DNA from: CAZDDB01 sp963843285
GTDB lineage: Bacteria; Acidobacteriota; HRBIN11; JAKEFK01
Reading direction: 5' to 3'
Length of the DNA stretch: 64,000 bases
Assembly: GCA_963843285.1 (NCBI GenBank)
Contig: CAWJJO010000002.1
Location: forward strand, 62,001 to 126,000
Shown here: piece after piece, positions 1 to 7,728 of the stretch
Position numbering within the stretch: the first letter of the stretch is position 1
How the letters are laid out: each line of letters opens with the position of its first letter
Program-made: the position numbers and the translations under genes
Notes under the pieces: generated by a model
Database searches by the model: none
Told to the model about the DNA's origin: nothing
Seen by the model: the letters and a program-made list of their open reading frames with translations, nothing else

Positions 1-1
1 T

Positions 2-112
2 GATATTGAACGTTATCCGAGACAGGAAGGCAATAATATGATTGCGATACTTTCTCCGAAAAAGGACGCGCATGCGCGTCCGTCGCATCCAGAAAAGCGG
101 AGTGAATCATGA
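2..112 (+). CDS. infC: Translation initiation factor IF-3, 3' end (partial)
   Basis: The window opens inside this gene. The readable frame gives 36 residues beginning DIERYPRQEGNNMIAILSPK, which matches the conserved IF-3 C-terminus (usually ending ..EGR.M.M.L.PK), followed by a short basic tail and TGA. IF-3 binds the 30S subunit and checks initiator tRNA and start-codon choice. The stop overlaps the rpmI start as ATGA, the classical infC-rpmI-rplT arrangement, so the genes are probably translationally coupled. The N-terminal domain lies outside the window. Confidence 0.88.
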   Translation, partial: DIERYPRQEGNNMIAILSPKKDAHARPSHPEKRSES

Positions 113-303
113 AACAGAAGACACATCGCGGAGCCGCCAAACGCTTCAAGAAAACAAAGAGCGGAAAGTTCAAAGCGGGAGCCGCGTATCATACGCATAT
201 TCTGACCAAGAAATCGCCGAAGCGAAAACGGCGCGGACGAAAATCCAGCGTAGTTTCCAAGTCCGAAGCGCCTAAACTCAAAACGATGATGCCGTACGCA
301 TAG
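109..303 (+). CDS. rpmI: 50S ribosomal protein L35
   Basis: A 64-residue, very basic protein beginning MKQKTHRGAAKRFKKTKSGK, the L35 signature, ending in a KLKTMMPY-type tail. Length matches the family (about 64-66). It is a structural component of the large subunit. A GGAG six bases upstream of the ATG and the ATGA overlap with infC define the start. In many bacteria L20 binds mRNA of this operon to repress it; no such site was examined here. Confidence 0.97.
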   Translation: MKQKTHRGAAKRFKKTKSGKFKAGAAYHTHILTKKSPKRKRRGRKSSVVSKSEAPKLKTMMPYA

Positions 304-330
304 CATTCATTGCATAAAGGATAGAGAATC

Positions 331-681
331 ATGCCTAGAGTAAAACGTGGAGCAAAAAGAAGAGAGAAACGGAAGAAGCTGCTGACGCTTGCTTCCGGAT
401 TTCGTTTGACAAAAGGGAAGCTGTATCGTGCCGCGCGGGAAGCGGTGGAAAAGAGTCTGGGATACGCTTATCGGGATCGCCGCAACAAGAAACGCGATTT
501 TCGCAGTTTGTGGATTGTCCGGATCAATGCGGAAGCCCGCAAGCACGAACTCTCGTATAGCCGTCTGATGGCCGGTCTGAAAAAAGCCGGTATTCGTCTC
601 AATCGTAAGATGCTTGCCGATCTGGCCGTCTCGGATGCGGCCGCTTTCAGTCACCTCGCCCAAATCGCCAAAACCGCGTAA
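331..681 (+). CDS. rplT: 50S ribosomal protein L20
   Basis: A 116-residue basic protein with the L20 N-terminal extension (MPRVKRG..RR..RKK.L..A.GF) and the conserved RRNKKRDFRSLWI.RINA block near residues 50-70. L20 is an early assembly protein of the 50S subunit and, in other bacteria, the autoregulator of the infC-rpmI-rplT operon. AAAGGA precedes the ATG. It lies 27 bp after rpmI in the normal order. Confidence 0.97.
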   Translation: MPRVKRGAKRREKRKKLLTLASGFRLTKGKLYRAAREAVEKSLGYAYRDRRNKKRDFRSLWIVRINAEARKHELSYSRLMAGLKKAGIRLNRKMLADLAVSDAAAFSHLAQIAKTA

Positions 682-686
682 AGGAA

Positions 687-750
687 AACCACAAAGACAC
701 AAAGACACAAAGAAGAATGATTTTCTTTGTGCCTTTGTGTCTTTGTGGTT
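687..750. repeat. Family A intergenic hairpin (CACAAAG units)
   Basis: Left arm AACCACAAAGACACAAAG, short spacer, right arm CTTTGTGTCTTTGTGGTT: a nearly perfect inverted repeat that can form a long hairpin in RNA or DNA. It sits between rplT and pheS and ends 10 bases before the pheS ATG, where no Shine-Dalgarno sequence is seen. Related copies occur near 3.7, 5.5, 9.4, 23.3, 32.0, 37.9, 41.6, 46.5 and 46.7 kb. Confidence 0.9.
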
Positions 751-760
751 AAATCCGATC

Positions 761-1798
761 ATGGAGCTTGAAGGACTTCGAAAAGAATTTGCTGAACGTC
801 TGAAGTCTGTGCGGACTCCGGCTGATTTGGAGGAATTGCGAAATGAGTATCTGGGGCGCAAACGCGGCATCATTACAGCGCTTCTGAAGGATATTCCCAA
901 ACTTCCAACGGAAGCGCGCGGAGAAGCAGGCAAGCGCATCAACGATTTCAAGCGAATTGTCGAATCAGAGCTGGAATCCCGAAAGAACCTGCTGGAACAA
1001 CCGGAAAAACTGGAACTGACCGATTGGTCTTTGCCGGGCAAAGAATATCATCCGGGCGCACCGCATCCGTTGACCATTGTCCGGCGCAAAATAGAAGACA
1101 TTTTCCGGGAAATGGGATATGCGGTTGCAGATGGCCCGGAAATTGAAACCGATTTCCACAATTTTACGTCCCTGAATTTTCCGCCGGATCATCCCGCCCG
1201 GGATACACAGGATACTTTCTTTGTGGATCGTCCTGAAGAGGGACAGGAGAAGCGCAATTGTTTGCTCCGCACGCACACCTCTCCTGTACAGATTCGCACC
1301 ATGCTGCAGCATCAGCCCCCGGTGCGCATTCTCTGTCCGGGCAGGGTCTACCGCAAAGATGAATTGGATGCCACACATTCCCCGATCTTCCATCAAATCG
1401 AAGGTCTTGCCGTAGATGAGGAGATCACATTTGCTGATTTGAAAGGAACGTTGGTTTATTTCTTACGGCGACTCTTTGAATCCGATGTGCGGCTCAGTTT
1501 TCGTCCGACATTTTTTCCTTTTACCGAGCCTAGCGCTGATGTATCTGTTTCCTGTGTTTTTTGCAAGGGAAAAGGCTGCAACATCTGCAAGAATACCGGC
1601 TGGATCGAGATTCTGGGTTCCGGAATGGTAGATCCGGCTGTGCTGGAGAACGTTGGTTACGATTCTGAAAAATACACCGGATTCGCGTTTGGTCTGGGAA
1701 TCGAACGGATTGCCATCCTGATGTACGGGATTCCCGATATCCGTCTGTTCTTTCAGAATGATGTCCGCTTTCTTTCCCAATTCCGGATCGTGTTATGA
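761..1798 (+). CDS. pheS: Phenylalanine--tRNA ligase alpha subunit
   Basis: 345 residues, the usual PheS length. It charges tRNA-Phe as an alpha2beta2 enzyme with PheT in the cytoplasm. A helical N-terminal arm (about 1-90) is followed by the class II catalytic core: motif 2 region (HTSPVQIRTM, GRVYRKDELDATH), a cysteine cluster (CVFCKGKGCNIC) and motif 3 (GFAFGLGIERIAIL). The ATG at 761 is chosen because upstream in-frame residues are encoded by the hairpin repeat and by rplT in another frame. The stop overlaps pheT as ATGA. Confidence 0.96.
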   Translation: MELEGLRKEFAERLKSVRTPADLEELRNEYLGRKRGIITALLKDIPKLPTEARGEAGKRINDFKRIVESELESRKNLLEQPEKLELTDWSLPGKEYHPGAPHPLTIVRRKIEDIFREMGYAVADGPEIETDFHNFTSLNFPPDHPARDTQDTFFVDRPEEGQEKRNCLLRTHTSPVQIRTMLQHQPPVRILCPGRVYRKDELDATHSPIFHQIEGLAVDEEITFADLKGTLVYFLRRLFESDVRLSFRPTFFPFTEPSADVSVSCVFCKGKGCNICKNTGWIEILGSGMVDPAVLENVGYDSEKYTGFAFGLGIERIAILMYGIPDIRLFFQNDVRFLSQFRIVL

Positions 1799-3714
1799 AA
1801 ATCAGCTACGAGTGGCTTCGGGAATGGGTAGACATCCCTGTCGATGCGAACAGTCTGGCATCTGAGCTCACGATGGTGGGGCTGCAGCTCGCCGGAATGG
1901 AAATCACAGACGGCGACACTATTCTCGATCTTGAGATCACAGTGAACCGTCCCGATTGTTTGAGTCTTCGCGGCCTGGCTCGCGAAACGGGCGTTCTGTT
2001 CGGGACGGACCCGCGGGCGCTTCCCGATCTTCTGAATGTGGAAGTCATCCGTTCTGAAAATGCGGAAGGCTCCTATCCATCGGGAGAATTCCCTCTTCGC
2101 ATCTCTCTGAAAGATACAAGCCTGTGTCCCAGATACTGTGGTCAGGTGGTGAGCGGTGTGACCGTTGGCGCATCGCCTGCGTGGGTTGTGCGCAAGCTGG
2201 AGTCGGCCGGGATCCGTTCTATTAATAATATAGTAGACGTAACCAATCTTGTGATGCTGGAGCTCGGCCAGCCGATGCACGCGTTTGATTACAGCAAGCT
2301 TTCGCAAAGCACAATCCGGGTTCGCAGGGCCGGCCGGGAAAAACTGCTGATGATCGATGACCGGGAGCGAATGCTGAACGACCCGATGCTGGTGATTGCC
2401 GATGCAGATCGCGCCGTCGCGGTAGGCGGGGTGATGGGCGGCAAAGAATCGGAAGTGACGGACCAGACTACAGTCGTGTTGTTGGAGGCTGCGTATTTTC
2501 AGCCCGCCTCCGTTCGCGTCACCGCAAAAACGCTCGAAATGTCCACCGACGCATCCTTTCGCTTTGAACGCGGAGCAGATCCCGAGATTCAGGCAACTGC
2601 CTGCAGGCGCGCGGCGTTGTTGCTGCAGCAGCTTGCAGGCGGAAAAGCTCAGCCCGTTCTGGATGTGAGTGCTCTAATGACAGCTCCGGTCCAGATTGAA
2701 ATGAGACCGGAACGCGTGGAACGGATCCTGGGTATCAAGATGAATCCTGAATTCATGGAACGTACGCTTGCAGCGCTTGGCTTCCGGAATGCTTCCGGGA
2801 ACATATGGACCGTCCCGTCTTTCCGAGTGGATGTGTTTCGGGAGATTGATCTGATTGAGGAGATCGCAAGGCACTACGGTTACAACCGCTTCCCGGATAC
2901 GTTGCCCAAGGCAGAAAAAAAATATCAGGCGGACCACTCTACGTATGAATTAGAACGAAATATTTCACAATACTTGAGTGGCGCGGGTGTCGATGAAGCA
3001 TATACTCTTTCGTTCGGAACAGAGGGAGAAGTGCAAATTCTCAATCCTGTTTCGGAAACGGGAAGCAAGCTGAGGGCATCGCTGGTTCCGGGTCTGTTGG
3101 AATCCATCGAATACAATCTCCGGCATCGAAATCGCGAAGCACGATTATTCGAGATTGGTCACATATTCTTTGCGGCCGGAGAAAAGACAATGCTGGGAAT
3201 CGCAATGATCGGGGAATATCGCGAGCTAAAAGGGATCCTGGAATCGATGTTTCCTGCGCTTGGTTATCAGCAACCGTCCTGGAATCAGGCAAGTCTCATG
3301 ATCGGAGATCGGCAACTTGGAACCATGCAGCAAAAAGCAATCGGCGGTCACCAGGTGCAAACCTGTGAGCTTTCTCTGACCGATCTGGTGATGCTTCCAA
3401 AACGAGAGATTCGTTATCAGCAGATCATTCCTTTTCCGTTTGTGGAGCGAGACGCTTCGTTTGTTTTGGATGCAGCGATTCCTTATTTTGAGCTGCAGCA
3501 AGTGATTGCGCAGATTCAAATACCGGAGCTTCGCTCTTATCATCTCGTGGACCGTTACCTGGGTGGCAATATTCCCATCGGCAAAGTCAGTGTGACCTTC
3601 CGGTTTGTCTTCCAGTCGGAAACCCGAACGCTCACATCCGAAGAGGTCGATGCCCTGTACGATCAAATTGTTGTAAAGGTAGCCTCGCGTTTTGGCGCCG
3701 AACTCCGGAAATAG
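1795..3714 (+). CDS. pheT: Phenylalanine--tRNA ligase beta subunit, short form
   Basis: 639 residues, against roughly 790-800 for the E. coli type. It starts MKISYEWLREWVDIP and passes within about 45 residues to the ILDLEITVNRPDCLS block, so the EMAPII-like tRNA-binding domain that normally lies between them is absent. The B3/B4 editing domain (about 95-240), B5 domain, core-like domain and C-terminal FDX-ACB domain (FPFVERDASFVLD to FGAELRK) are present. It partners with PheS, is translationally coupled to it and shows no frameshift. The short architecture is probably native. Confidence 0.95.
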   Translation: MKISYEWLREWVDIPVDANSLASELTMVGLQLAGMEITDGDTILDLEITVNRPDCLSLRGLARETGVLFGTDPRALPDLLNVEVIRSENAEGSYPSGEFPLRISLKDTSLCPRYCGQVVSGVTVGASPAWVVRKLESAGIRSINNIVDVTNLVMLELGQPMHAFDYSKLSQSTIRVRRAGREKLLMIDDRERMLNDPMLVIADADRAVAVGGVMGGKESEVTDQTTVVLLEAAYFQPASVRVTAKTLEMSTDASFRFERGADPEIQATACRRAALLLQQLAGGKAQPVLDVSALMTAPVQIEMRPERVERILGIKMNPEFMERTLAALGFRNASGNIWTVPSFRVDVFREIDLIEEIARHYGYNRFPDTLPKAEKKYQADHSTYELERNISQYLSGAGVDEAYTLSFGTEGEVQILNPVSETGSKLRASLVPGLLESIEYNLRHRNREARLFEIGHIFFAAGEKTMLGIAMIGEYRELKGILESMFPALGYQQPSWNQASLMIGDRQLGTMQQKAIGGHQVQTCELSLTDLVMLPKREIRYQQIIPFPFVERDASFVLDAAIPYFELQQVIAQIQIPELRSYHLVDRYLGGNIPIGKVSVTFRFVFQSETRTLTSEEVDALYDQIVVKVASRFGAELRK

Positions 3715-3720
3715 GAATTC

Positions 3721-3789
3721 ACCGCAGAAACGCGGAGTCCGCAGAGGCTTTAGGATTAAGACTTCGTGAGCTTCGTGCTCTTCGTGGTA
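3721..3789. repeat. Family A hairpin, mixed arms
   Basis: Left arm built from ACCGCAGA..CGCGGAGTCCGCAGAGG units and right arm from CTTCGTG units ending CTTCGTGGTAA. It lies between pheT and rnhA and ends about a dozen bases before the rnhA ATG. The arms are of two related subtypes and pair imperfectly, as if one half had been exchanged or had drifted. Confidence 0.7.
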
Positions 3790-3800
3790 AAAAGAGCTTC

Positions 3801-4286
3801 ATGGAACGAAACCAGGATCATGTAACCATTTACACGGACGGGGCGTGTCTCGGCAACCCGGGACCCGGGGGATATGGTGTCGTCCTCCTGCACGGCAATC
3901 ACCGCAAGGAGCTTTCGGGTGGCTTCAGGCTCACAACGAACAATAGAATGGAAATGATGGCTGCGATCGTGGGGTTGAGCGCACTAAAAAAAAGATGCGT
4001 TGTGAAGCTTTACAGTGATTCCCAATATCTGGTCCATTCGATGAAGGAAGGATGGGCGGAGCGCTGGCGAAAAAATGGATGGAAGCGAAACAAGAAGGAA
4101 GATGCCCTGAATCGTGATTTGTGGGAGAAGCTGCTCGATCTTTGCGCTCAGCAAGAAGTCCAATTCTCCTGGATTCGCGGACATTCTGGGGATCCGGAAA
4201 ACGAACGCTGCGATTGGCTTTCCGTTCAAGCCGCAAAACAGAACAATCTCCCACCCGATGCGGAATATGAAAGCAACAGACTTTGA
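3801..4286 (+). CDS. rnhA: Ribonuclease HI
   Basis: 161 residues. It hydrolyses the RNA strand of RNA-DNA hybrids in the cytoplasm. The catalytic acidic residues are present: D13 in YTDGACLGNPGPGG, E51 in NNRMEMMA, D73 in YSDSQYL and D138 in NERCDWL, with the mobile histidine H128 in IRGHSGD. The basic protrusion (WRKNGWKRNKK, about 89-99) is the handle typical of E. coli-like RNase HI. The start is weakly supported: there is no clear ribosome binding site and a hairpin repeat ends just upstream. Confidence 0.96.
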   Translation: MERNQDHVTIYTDGACLGNPGPGGYGVVLLHGNHRKELSGGFRLTTNNRMEMMAAIVGLSALKKRCVVKLYSDSQYLVHSMKEGWAERWRKNGWKRNKKEDALNRDLWEKLLDLCAQQEVQFSWIRGHSGDPENERCDWLSVQAAKQNNLPPDAEYESNRL

Positions 4287-4299
4287 AATATCCTTGGCG

Positions 4300-4348
4300 T
4301 GGAGACGCGGGCGTCCCTGCCCGCGGGCGCGGCGGCCCGCGTCTCCCC
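4300..4348. repeat. Family C GC-rich hairpin
   Basis: TGGAGACGCGGGCGTCCC pairs with a downstream GGCGGCCCGCGTCTCC arm, giving a strong GC-rich stem. It fills the gap between rnhA and the acetyltransferase and ends 9 bases before the ATG at 4358. Related elements with GCGTCCCGCCTGC cores occur near 5.6, 28.7, 31.5, 58.2 and 60.7 kb. Confidence 0.8.
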
Positions 4349-4357
4349 GGCACAGAT

Positions 4358-4867
4358 ATGACAACCACTGAGATTGAAACGGCGCGTTTGCGGTTACGCA
4401 GGTTTACGCTCCAGGATCTTGATGCCCTGACAGGGATCAATTCCGATCCGGAAGTCATGCGATTCATCGGCAATGGGAACCCGGCAACCCCCGCGCAGAC
4501 AAAAGCAGCATTGGATTCGATTCTAAACCACTGGGAGAAACATGGATTTGGCCTGTGGGCGGTTGAGCAAAAAAAAGACAGATCAGTGGCAGGTTTCTGC
4601 GGACTCAAATATCTCGATCGCACGGAAGAAATTGAAGTGGGGTATCGTCTTGCGCGCAATTTTTGGGGAATGGGATTCGCAACCGAAGGCGGAAGCGCGA
4701 GCCTTCGATACGGCTGGGATGTGCTGAAGCTCCAGCGAATTGTTGCCGTGGTTCAACCGGGGAACAGCGCGTCGCAACGGGTGCTGGAGAAAATCGGACT
4801 TCGTTTTGTAAGCCGGGCGGTGTATTACAATTCAAGCGTTTTGTATTACGAAATATTGAAAACATGA
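4358..4867 (+). CDS. GNAT family N-acetyltransferase (RimJ/RimL-like)
   Basis: 169 residues beginning TTTEIETARLRLRRFTLQD, typical of the RimJ/RimL branch (Acetyltransf_3). It should move an acetyl group from acetyl-CoA to an amine; the substrate is unknown. Family blocks seen are GFGLWAVEQKK, VAGFCGL, EVGYRLARNFWGMGFATEG (the acetyl-CoA binding loop) and VVQPGNSASQRVLEKIGL. Upstream in-frame residues are repeat-encoded, so the ATG at 4358 is used. The stop overlaps the next gene as ATGA, so the two are probably co-translated. Confidence 0.9.
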   Translation: MTTTEIETARLRLRRFTLQDLDALTGINSDPEVMRFIGNGNPATPAQTKAALDSILNHWEKHGFGLWAVEQKKDRSVAGFCGLKYLDRTEEIEVGYRLARNFWGMGFATEGGSASLRYGWDVLKLQRIVAVVQPGNSASQRVLEKIGLRFVSRAVYYNSSVLYYEILKT

Positions 4868-5550
4868 TAAAGCCTGAAAAGTTGTTCGGTTCCGGATTGA
4901 GCCGGAAGGACATCAGATTGATTTCCCGTTTGCGGAGTCCGTTCGACATTCAAACGTTTCTGGATTCGCTTCCGTATTCGGAGGATGGATCGTATAAATG
5001 TCCGCTTTCCGTGCTGTTGCGGCGGGAGGCTCACTGTTTTGACGGCGCTTTATTTGCGGCGGCTGCGCTGCGTCGTCTTGGACATCGTCCGCTGATTGTC
5101 TACATGCTCTCGGTTCGTGATGATGATCATCTACTTGCAGTCTACAGGCGTGGAAAATTCTGGGGAGCGGTAGCCAAATCAAATTTTGTCGGCCTGCGTT
5201 TCCGCGACCCGGTTTATCGCACAATCCGGGAGCTGGTGATGTCTTATTTTGACGTGTTCTGGAATTTGGATCGCGAAAGGAGTCTCCGGGCGTACACATC
5301 GCCTGTGAATCTGGCGCGATTCGATAAGTATGAGTGGATGATCAGGGACGAACCGCTGGAATTGATTTCGGATCATCTGGATTATGTGCGAACGTTTCGT
5401 TTGCTGACTCCGTCCATGATCGCATGTCTCTCGCCGGTGGATATCCGTTCCTTTCGCGCAGGAAGTCTGGGAGCGAATCTGTCCGCAGCCTGGAGGAATT
5501 CACCACAAAGACACAAAGGGCACAAAGGGAAGAATGAGGATGGAGGATAG
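4864..5550 (+). CDS. Transglutaminase-like cysteine protein, function unknown
   Basis: 228 residues. A Cys in REAHCFDGALFAAAAL (about residue 60) and a His in DDDHLLAVYRRGKFWGAV (about residue 90) look like the Cys-His pair of the transglutaminase/papain-like fold, where a following aspartate completes the triad. No signal peptide is evident. It is coupled to the GNAT gene upstream. The last 15 or so residues (PQRHKGHKGKNEDGG) are encoded by a half copy of the family A repeat, so the natural C-terminus appears to have been extended by the repeat. Confidence 0.7.
   Translation: MIKPEKLFGSGLSRKDIRLISRLRSPFDIQTFLDSLPYSEDGSYKCPLSVLLRREAHCFDGALFAAAALRRLGHRPLIVYMLSVRDDDHLLAVYRRGKFWGAVAKSNFVGLRFRDPVYRTIRELVMSYFDVFWNLDRERSLRAYTSPVNLARFDKYEWMIRDEPLELISDHLDYVRTFRLLTPSMIACLSPVDIRSFRAGSLGANLSAAWRNSPQRHKGHKGKNEDGG
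5501..5530. repeat. Family A repeat, left arm only, inside a CDS end
   Basis: CACCACAAAGACACAAAGGG and one further CACAAAGG unit with no matching right arm. It lies in frame at the 3' end of the preceding coding region and is translated as its tail. Confidence 0.75.
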
Positions 5551-5577
5551 AGTTGGAAGATAGAGGATGGTAGCGGT

Positions 5578-5603
5578 TTGTAGCGCCGGCGTCCCCGCCA
5601 GCC
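5578..5603. repeat. Family C fragment
   Basis: GTAGCGCCGGCGTCCCCGCC, the left half of a family C element, in the 75-bp gap before the next gene. A TATAAG follows about 10 bases before the next ATG and could act as a -10 box. Confidence 0.45.
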
Positions 5604-5625
5604 GAATCCTTATAAGCAATTTTGT

Positions 5626-6006
5626 ATGAAACAGGGATTGACTCGTTCATTGATCGAAGTAGCACCAGGTTTTGTATGTCCTTCCGAAGATGATTCGGAA
5701 GTATTGCAACATCTGGCGTTCTGGATGGTAGAATCCGCTAAAGCGGGCCACACGGAATCTTTTGCAGGGATCTTCGAAATTGTGGAGCACTACATCATAT
5801 TTGAAGGCGAGGAAGTGAAGAATCTTTTGATCGTCGGTTTATTGGAGAATCTGAAAAATATTTCTTCCTGGCAGGATCTGGATTACGCAATCTTTGAACA
5901 ATGGCTCGGTCCAGAGACACATGTGGCATGGCGATGGCTGGAGAAAAAATGGCAGGGTAAACAGAGTCTGGCATCCGCATCCGGAGCACAACCCAAGCCG
6001 GATTGA
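5626..6006 (+). CDS. Conserved hypothetical protein (DUF7674-like)
   Basis: 126 residues, acidic, no signal peptide or membrane segment. The pattern LIEVAPGF..PSEDD near the N-terminus, with IVEHYIIFEGEEVKNLLIVGLLENL in the middle and FEQWLGPETHVAWRWLEKKW near the end, reminds me of the DUF7674 group of small bacterial proteins, some annotated as immunity-type. That link is from memory and weak. It sits alone between repeats and the zapB/zapA pair. No ribosome binding site is seen. Confidence 0.6.
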   Translation: MKQGLTRSLIEVAPGFVCPSEDDSEVLQHLAFWMVESAKAGHTESFAGIFEIVEHYIIFEGEEVKNLLIVGLLENLKNISSWQDLDYAIFEQWLGPETHVAWRWLEKKWQGKQSLASASGAQPKPD

Positions 6007-6060
6007 GCGCGTGTTCGTATGCTAGAATAAGGATGAATTTTGAAGGGAGAGAGGAATCGA

Positions 6061-6342
6061 ATGGACTTTCAACATCTCGAGGTACTGGAAGAAAAGATCA
6101 AGAAGATGGTGGTCTCGATGCGTGCCATGCAGGCCGAAAATGAGCATCTGACACGAAAATACGAAGAGAGCCAGAAGACGATCGCCAAATTGAAACAGGA
6201 CCTGGAGAAGTGGTCCAAATCGGCTGATGAAAATGAAACACTTCGCGATCAGATGGATGAACTCAAGAAAGAACGGGATGAAATCCGGACCAAAGTAGAA
6301 CGTTTGATCGGCCATCTGGACGAACTCGAAGCAAAGATTTAG
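6061..6342 (+). CDS. ZapB-like coiled-coil division protein
   Basis: 93 residues, almost entirely heptad-patterned and charged (LEVLEEKIKKMVVSMRAMQAENEHL through RTKVERLIGHLDELEAKI), i.e. one long coiled coil. The position immediately upstream of zapA and the size fit the ZapB-like group that bridges ZapA to the chromosome side of the Z ring. The ATG at 6061, preceded by GGGAGAGAGG, is preferred to an upstream TTG. The sequence alone would also fit other small coiled-coil proteins; context decides. Confidence 0.72.
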   Translation: MDFQHLEVLEEKIKKMVVSMRAMQAENEHLTRKYEESQKTIAKLKQDLEKWSKSADENETLRDQMDELKKERDEIRTKVERLIGHLDELEAKI

Positions 6343-6357
6343 TGATAGAATAGGTAT

Positions 6358-6633
6358 ATGGATACCAAGATCGAGGTAAGGATTTTTGGTCAGCCTTACC
6401 AGATCCGGGCAGGCGCCGATTCCGATCACATCAAGCGCGTAGCCCAGTATGTGGATGAAAAGATGCGAGAAATAGCGTCGGCTTCTCCGACTGTGGATAC
6501 ATTGAAAATCGCCGTCCTGGCTGCGCTGAATATCACGGACGAATTTTTTCAGCTGAACCATCAACGGCATGAAACAGATCGGGAACTCGAACGGCGCACC
6601 GAAAAACTCCAACAGATCCTGGATTCCATTTAG
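6358..6633 (+). CDS. zapA: Cell division protein ZapA
   Basis: 91 residues. The N-terminal beta-rich head (KIEVRIFGQPYQIRAGADSDHIKRVAQYVDEKMREI) is the ZapA signature, followed by VDTLKIAVLAALNITDE and a C-terminal coiled coil. ZapA binds and bundles FtsZ at the division ring. It lies 15 bp after the zapB-like gene and directly before 6S RNA, as in many bacteria. No Shine-Dalgarno is seen, but TAGAAT lies 6 bases before the ATG, leaving a separate short-leader promoter possible. Confidence 0.92.
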   Translation: MDTKIEVRIFGQPYQIRAGADSDHIKRVAQYVDEKMREIASASPTVDTLKIAVLAALNITDEFFQLNHQRHETDRELERRTEKLQQILDSI

Positions 6634-6645
6634 GTATGTTTATGA

Positions 6646-6830
6646 AAGGCTCCCCTGCTAAGCGCGTGCGGGATAGGAGATTCTTGAACCAACAATCAAG
6701 AATTGGGAGTTCGTTAGTCAGATTGTGGTGTGCATGCCTCTGTTTTGAGGAAGCCTGAAGCAATCGCAGAACACCCACCTGCAATTGCAGGTTCAATAAT
6801 CCGCCCGCATCGGCGGTGCGGGGGAGTTTT
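6646..6830 (+). ncRNA. ssrS: 6S RNA
   Basis: The position directly after zapA is the classical site of ssrS. The ends close as a stem: CTCCCCTGC at 6650-6658 pairs with GCGGGGGAG at 6818-6826 with one G-U. The right half carries GTGCATGCCT, GAGGAAGCCTGAA and a CACCTGCAATTGCAGGTTC hairpin followed by CCGCC..GGCGG, in the same order as E. coli 6S RNA. 6S RNA mimics an open promoter and sequesters housekeeping RNA polymerase in stationary phase. Ends are estimated from the closing stem. Confidence 0.85.
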
Positions 6831-6846
6831 TCTCTCCGCAACGAGA

Positions 6847-6928
6847 AGTCCAAAGTCCAAGGTCCAAAGTCCAAAGTCCAGGTTTTCGTGTCCTTTGACT
6901 TTGGACCTTGGACTCTAGACTTTGGACT
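6847..6928. repeat. Family D hairpin (TCCAAAG units)
   Basis: GTCCAAAGTCCAAGGTCC and further units on the left pair with CTTTGGACCTTGGACTC and CTTTGGAC on the right. The hairpin ends 5 bases before the ymdB ATG and no ribosome binding site is left between them. It may also terminate or process the 6S RNA transcript. Confidence 0.85.
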
Positions 6929-6933
6929 GAGCT

Positions 6934-7728
6934 ATGAACGTATTGCTAATCGGCGACATTATCGGTAAACCGGGAAGGCGTTTGCTGGAAAGTTATCTGC
7001 CCGCCTGGATCCAGAAGTATGATCTTGATTTTGTGATCGCCAATGCTGAGAACGTAGCGCACGGATTTGGTGTAACGCCGGAAATTGCAGATGACCTGTT
7101 GCGGATGGGAGTGGATGTACTGACATCCGGCAATCACATCTGGGACAAGAAAGAAATACTAGAGTATTTGCGAGGCGACAGCCGTTTGATTCGTCCCGCG
7201 AACTATCCCTCCATTACACCCGGAAAGGGATATACAATCGCCACAAGCAGAAGCGGACTCAAGATCGGCGTCCTGAATCTGCAGGGGAGAATCTTCATGG
7301 GGCCCTCTGAAGATCCATTTCAAATCGGAATGCAGATCGTAGAAAAAATTCGTAAGGATACACCGTTGATTTTTGTCGATATGCACGGGGAAGCGAGCTC
7401 TGAAAAACAGGCGATGGGTTGGTATCTGGATGGAAAAGTTTCCTGTGTATTCGGCACCCATACGCACGTGCCGACCGCTGACCATCGCGTTTTGCCCGCA
7501 GGCACCGCGTATGTGACAGATGTTGGTATGACCGGACCGTACGATTCAATCATAGGTATGGAACGCGAGCAAATCATCCAGAAATTTTTGGATCAAATGC
7601 CTACCAGATTTACACCTGCGAAGGGAAATCCGATTCTTCAAGCGATGCTTGTGGAAGCGGATCCGCAAACCGGGCGTGCGATTTCCATCCGCCGCTTGAC
7701 TCAAAAGGGAGAGGAGGAAGCGGACTGA
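6934..7728 (+). CDS. ymdB: YmdB-type metallophosphoesterase (TIGR00282 family)
   Basis: 264 residues, the family length. Metal-binding motifs are clear: GDIIGKPGR at the N-terminus, NAENVAHGFG (about 38), SGNHIWDKKE (about 65), DMHGEASSEKQAMGWYLDGKVSCVFGTHTHVPTAD (about 150-185). Members hydrolyse 2',3'-cyclic nucleotides and affect biofilm and motility choices in Bacillus. In many genomes rny lies just upstream; here 6S RNA and a repeat occupy that place. The stop overlaps xseA as TGATG. Confidence 0.93.
   Translation: MNVLLIGDIIGKPGRRLLESYLPAWIQKYDLDFVIANAENVAHGFGVTPEIADDLLRMGVDVLTSGNHIWDKKEILEYLRGDSRLIRPANYPSITPGKGYTIATSRSGLKIGVLNLQGRIFMGPSEDPFQIGMQIVEKIRKDTPLIFVDMHGEASSEKQAMGWYLDGKVSCVFGTHTHVPTADHRVLPAGTAYVTDVGMTGPYDSIIGMEREQIIQKFLDQMPTRFTPAKGNPILQAMLVEADPQTGRAISIRRLTQKGEEEAD

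Noticed and set aside
687..750. CRISPR-like array from the tandem CACAAAG units
   Set aside because: Units are only 7-9 bases, have no unique spacers and form a single hairpin; no cas gene is in the window.
614..760. Longer N-terminus of PheS and similar extensions of other genes through repeats
   Set aside because: The extra residues are encoded by the rplT end in another frame and by the hairpin repeat, and are absent from the protein families.
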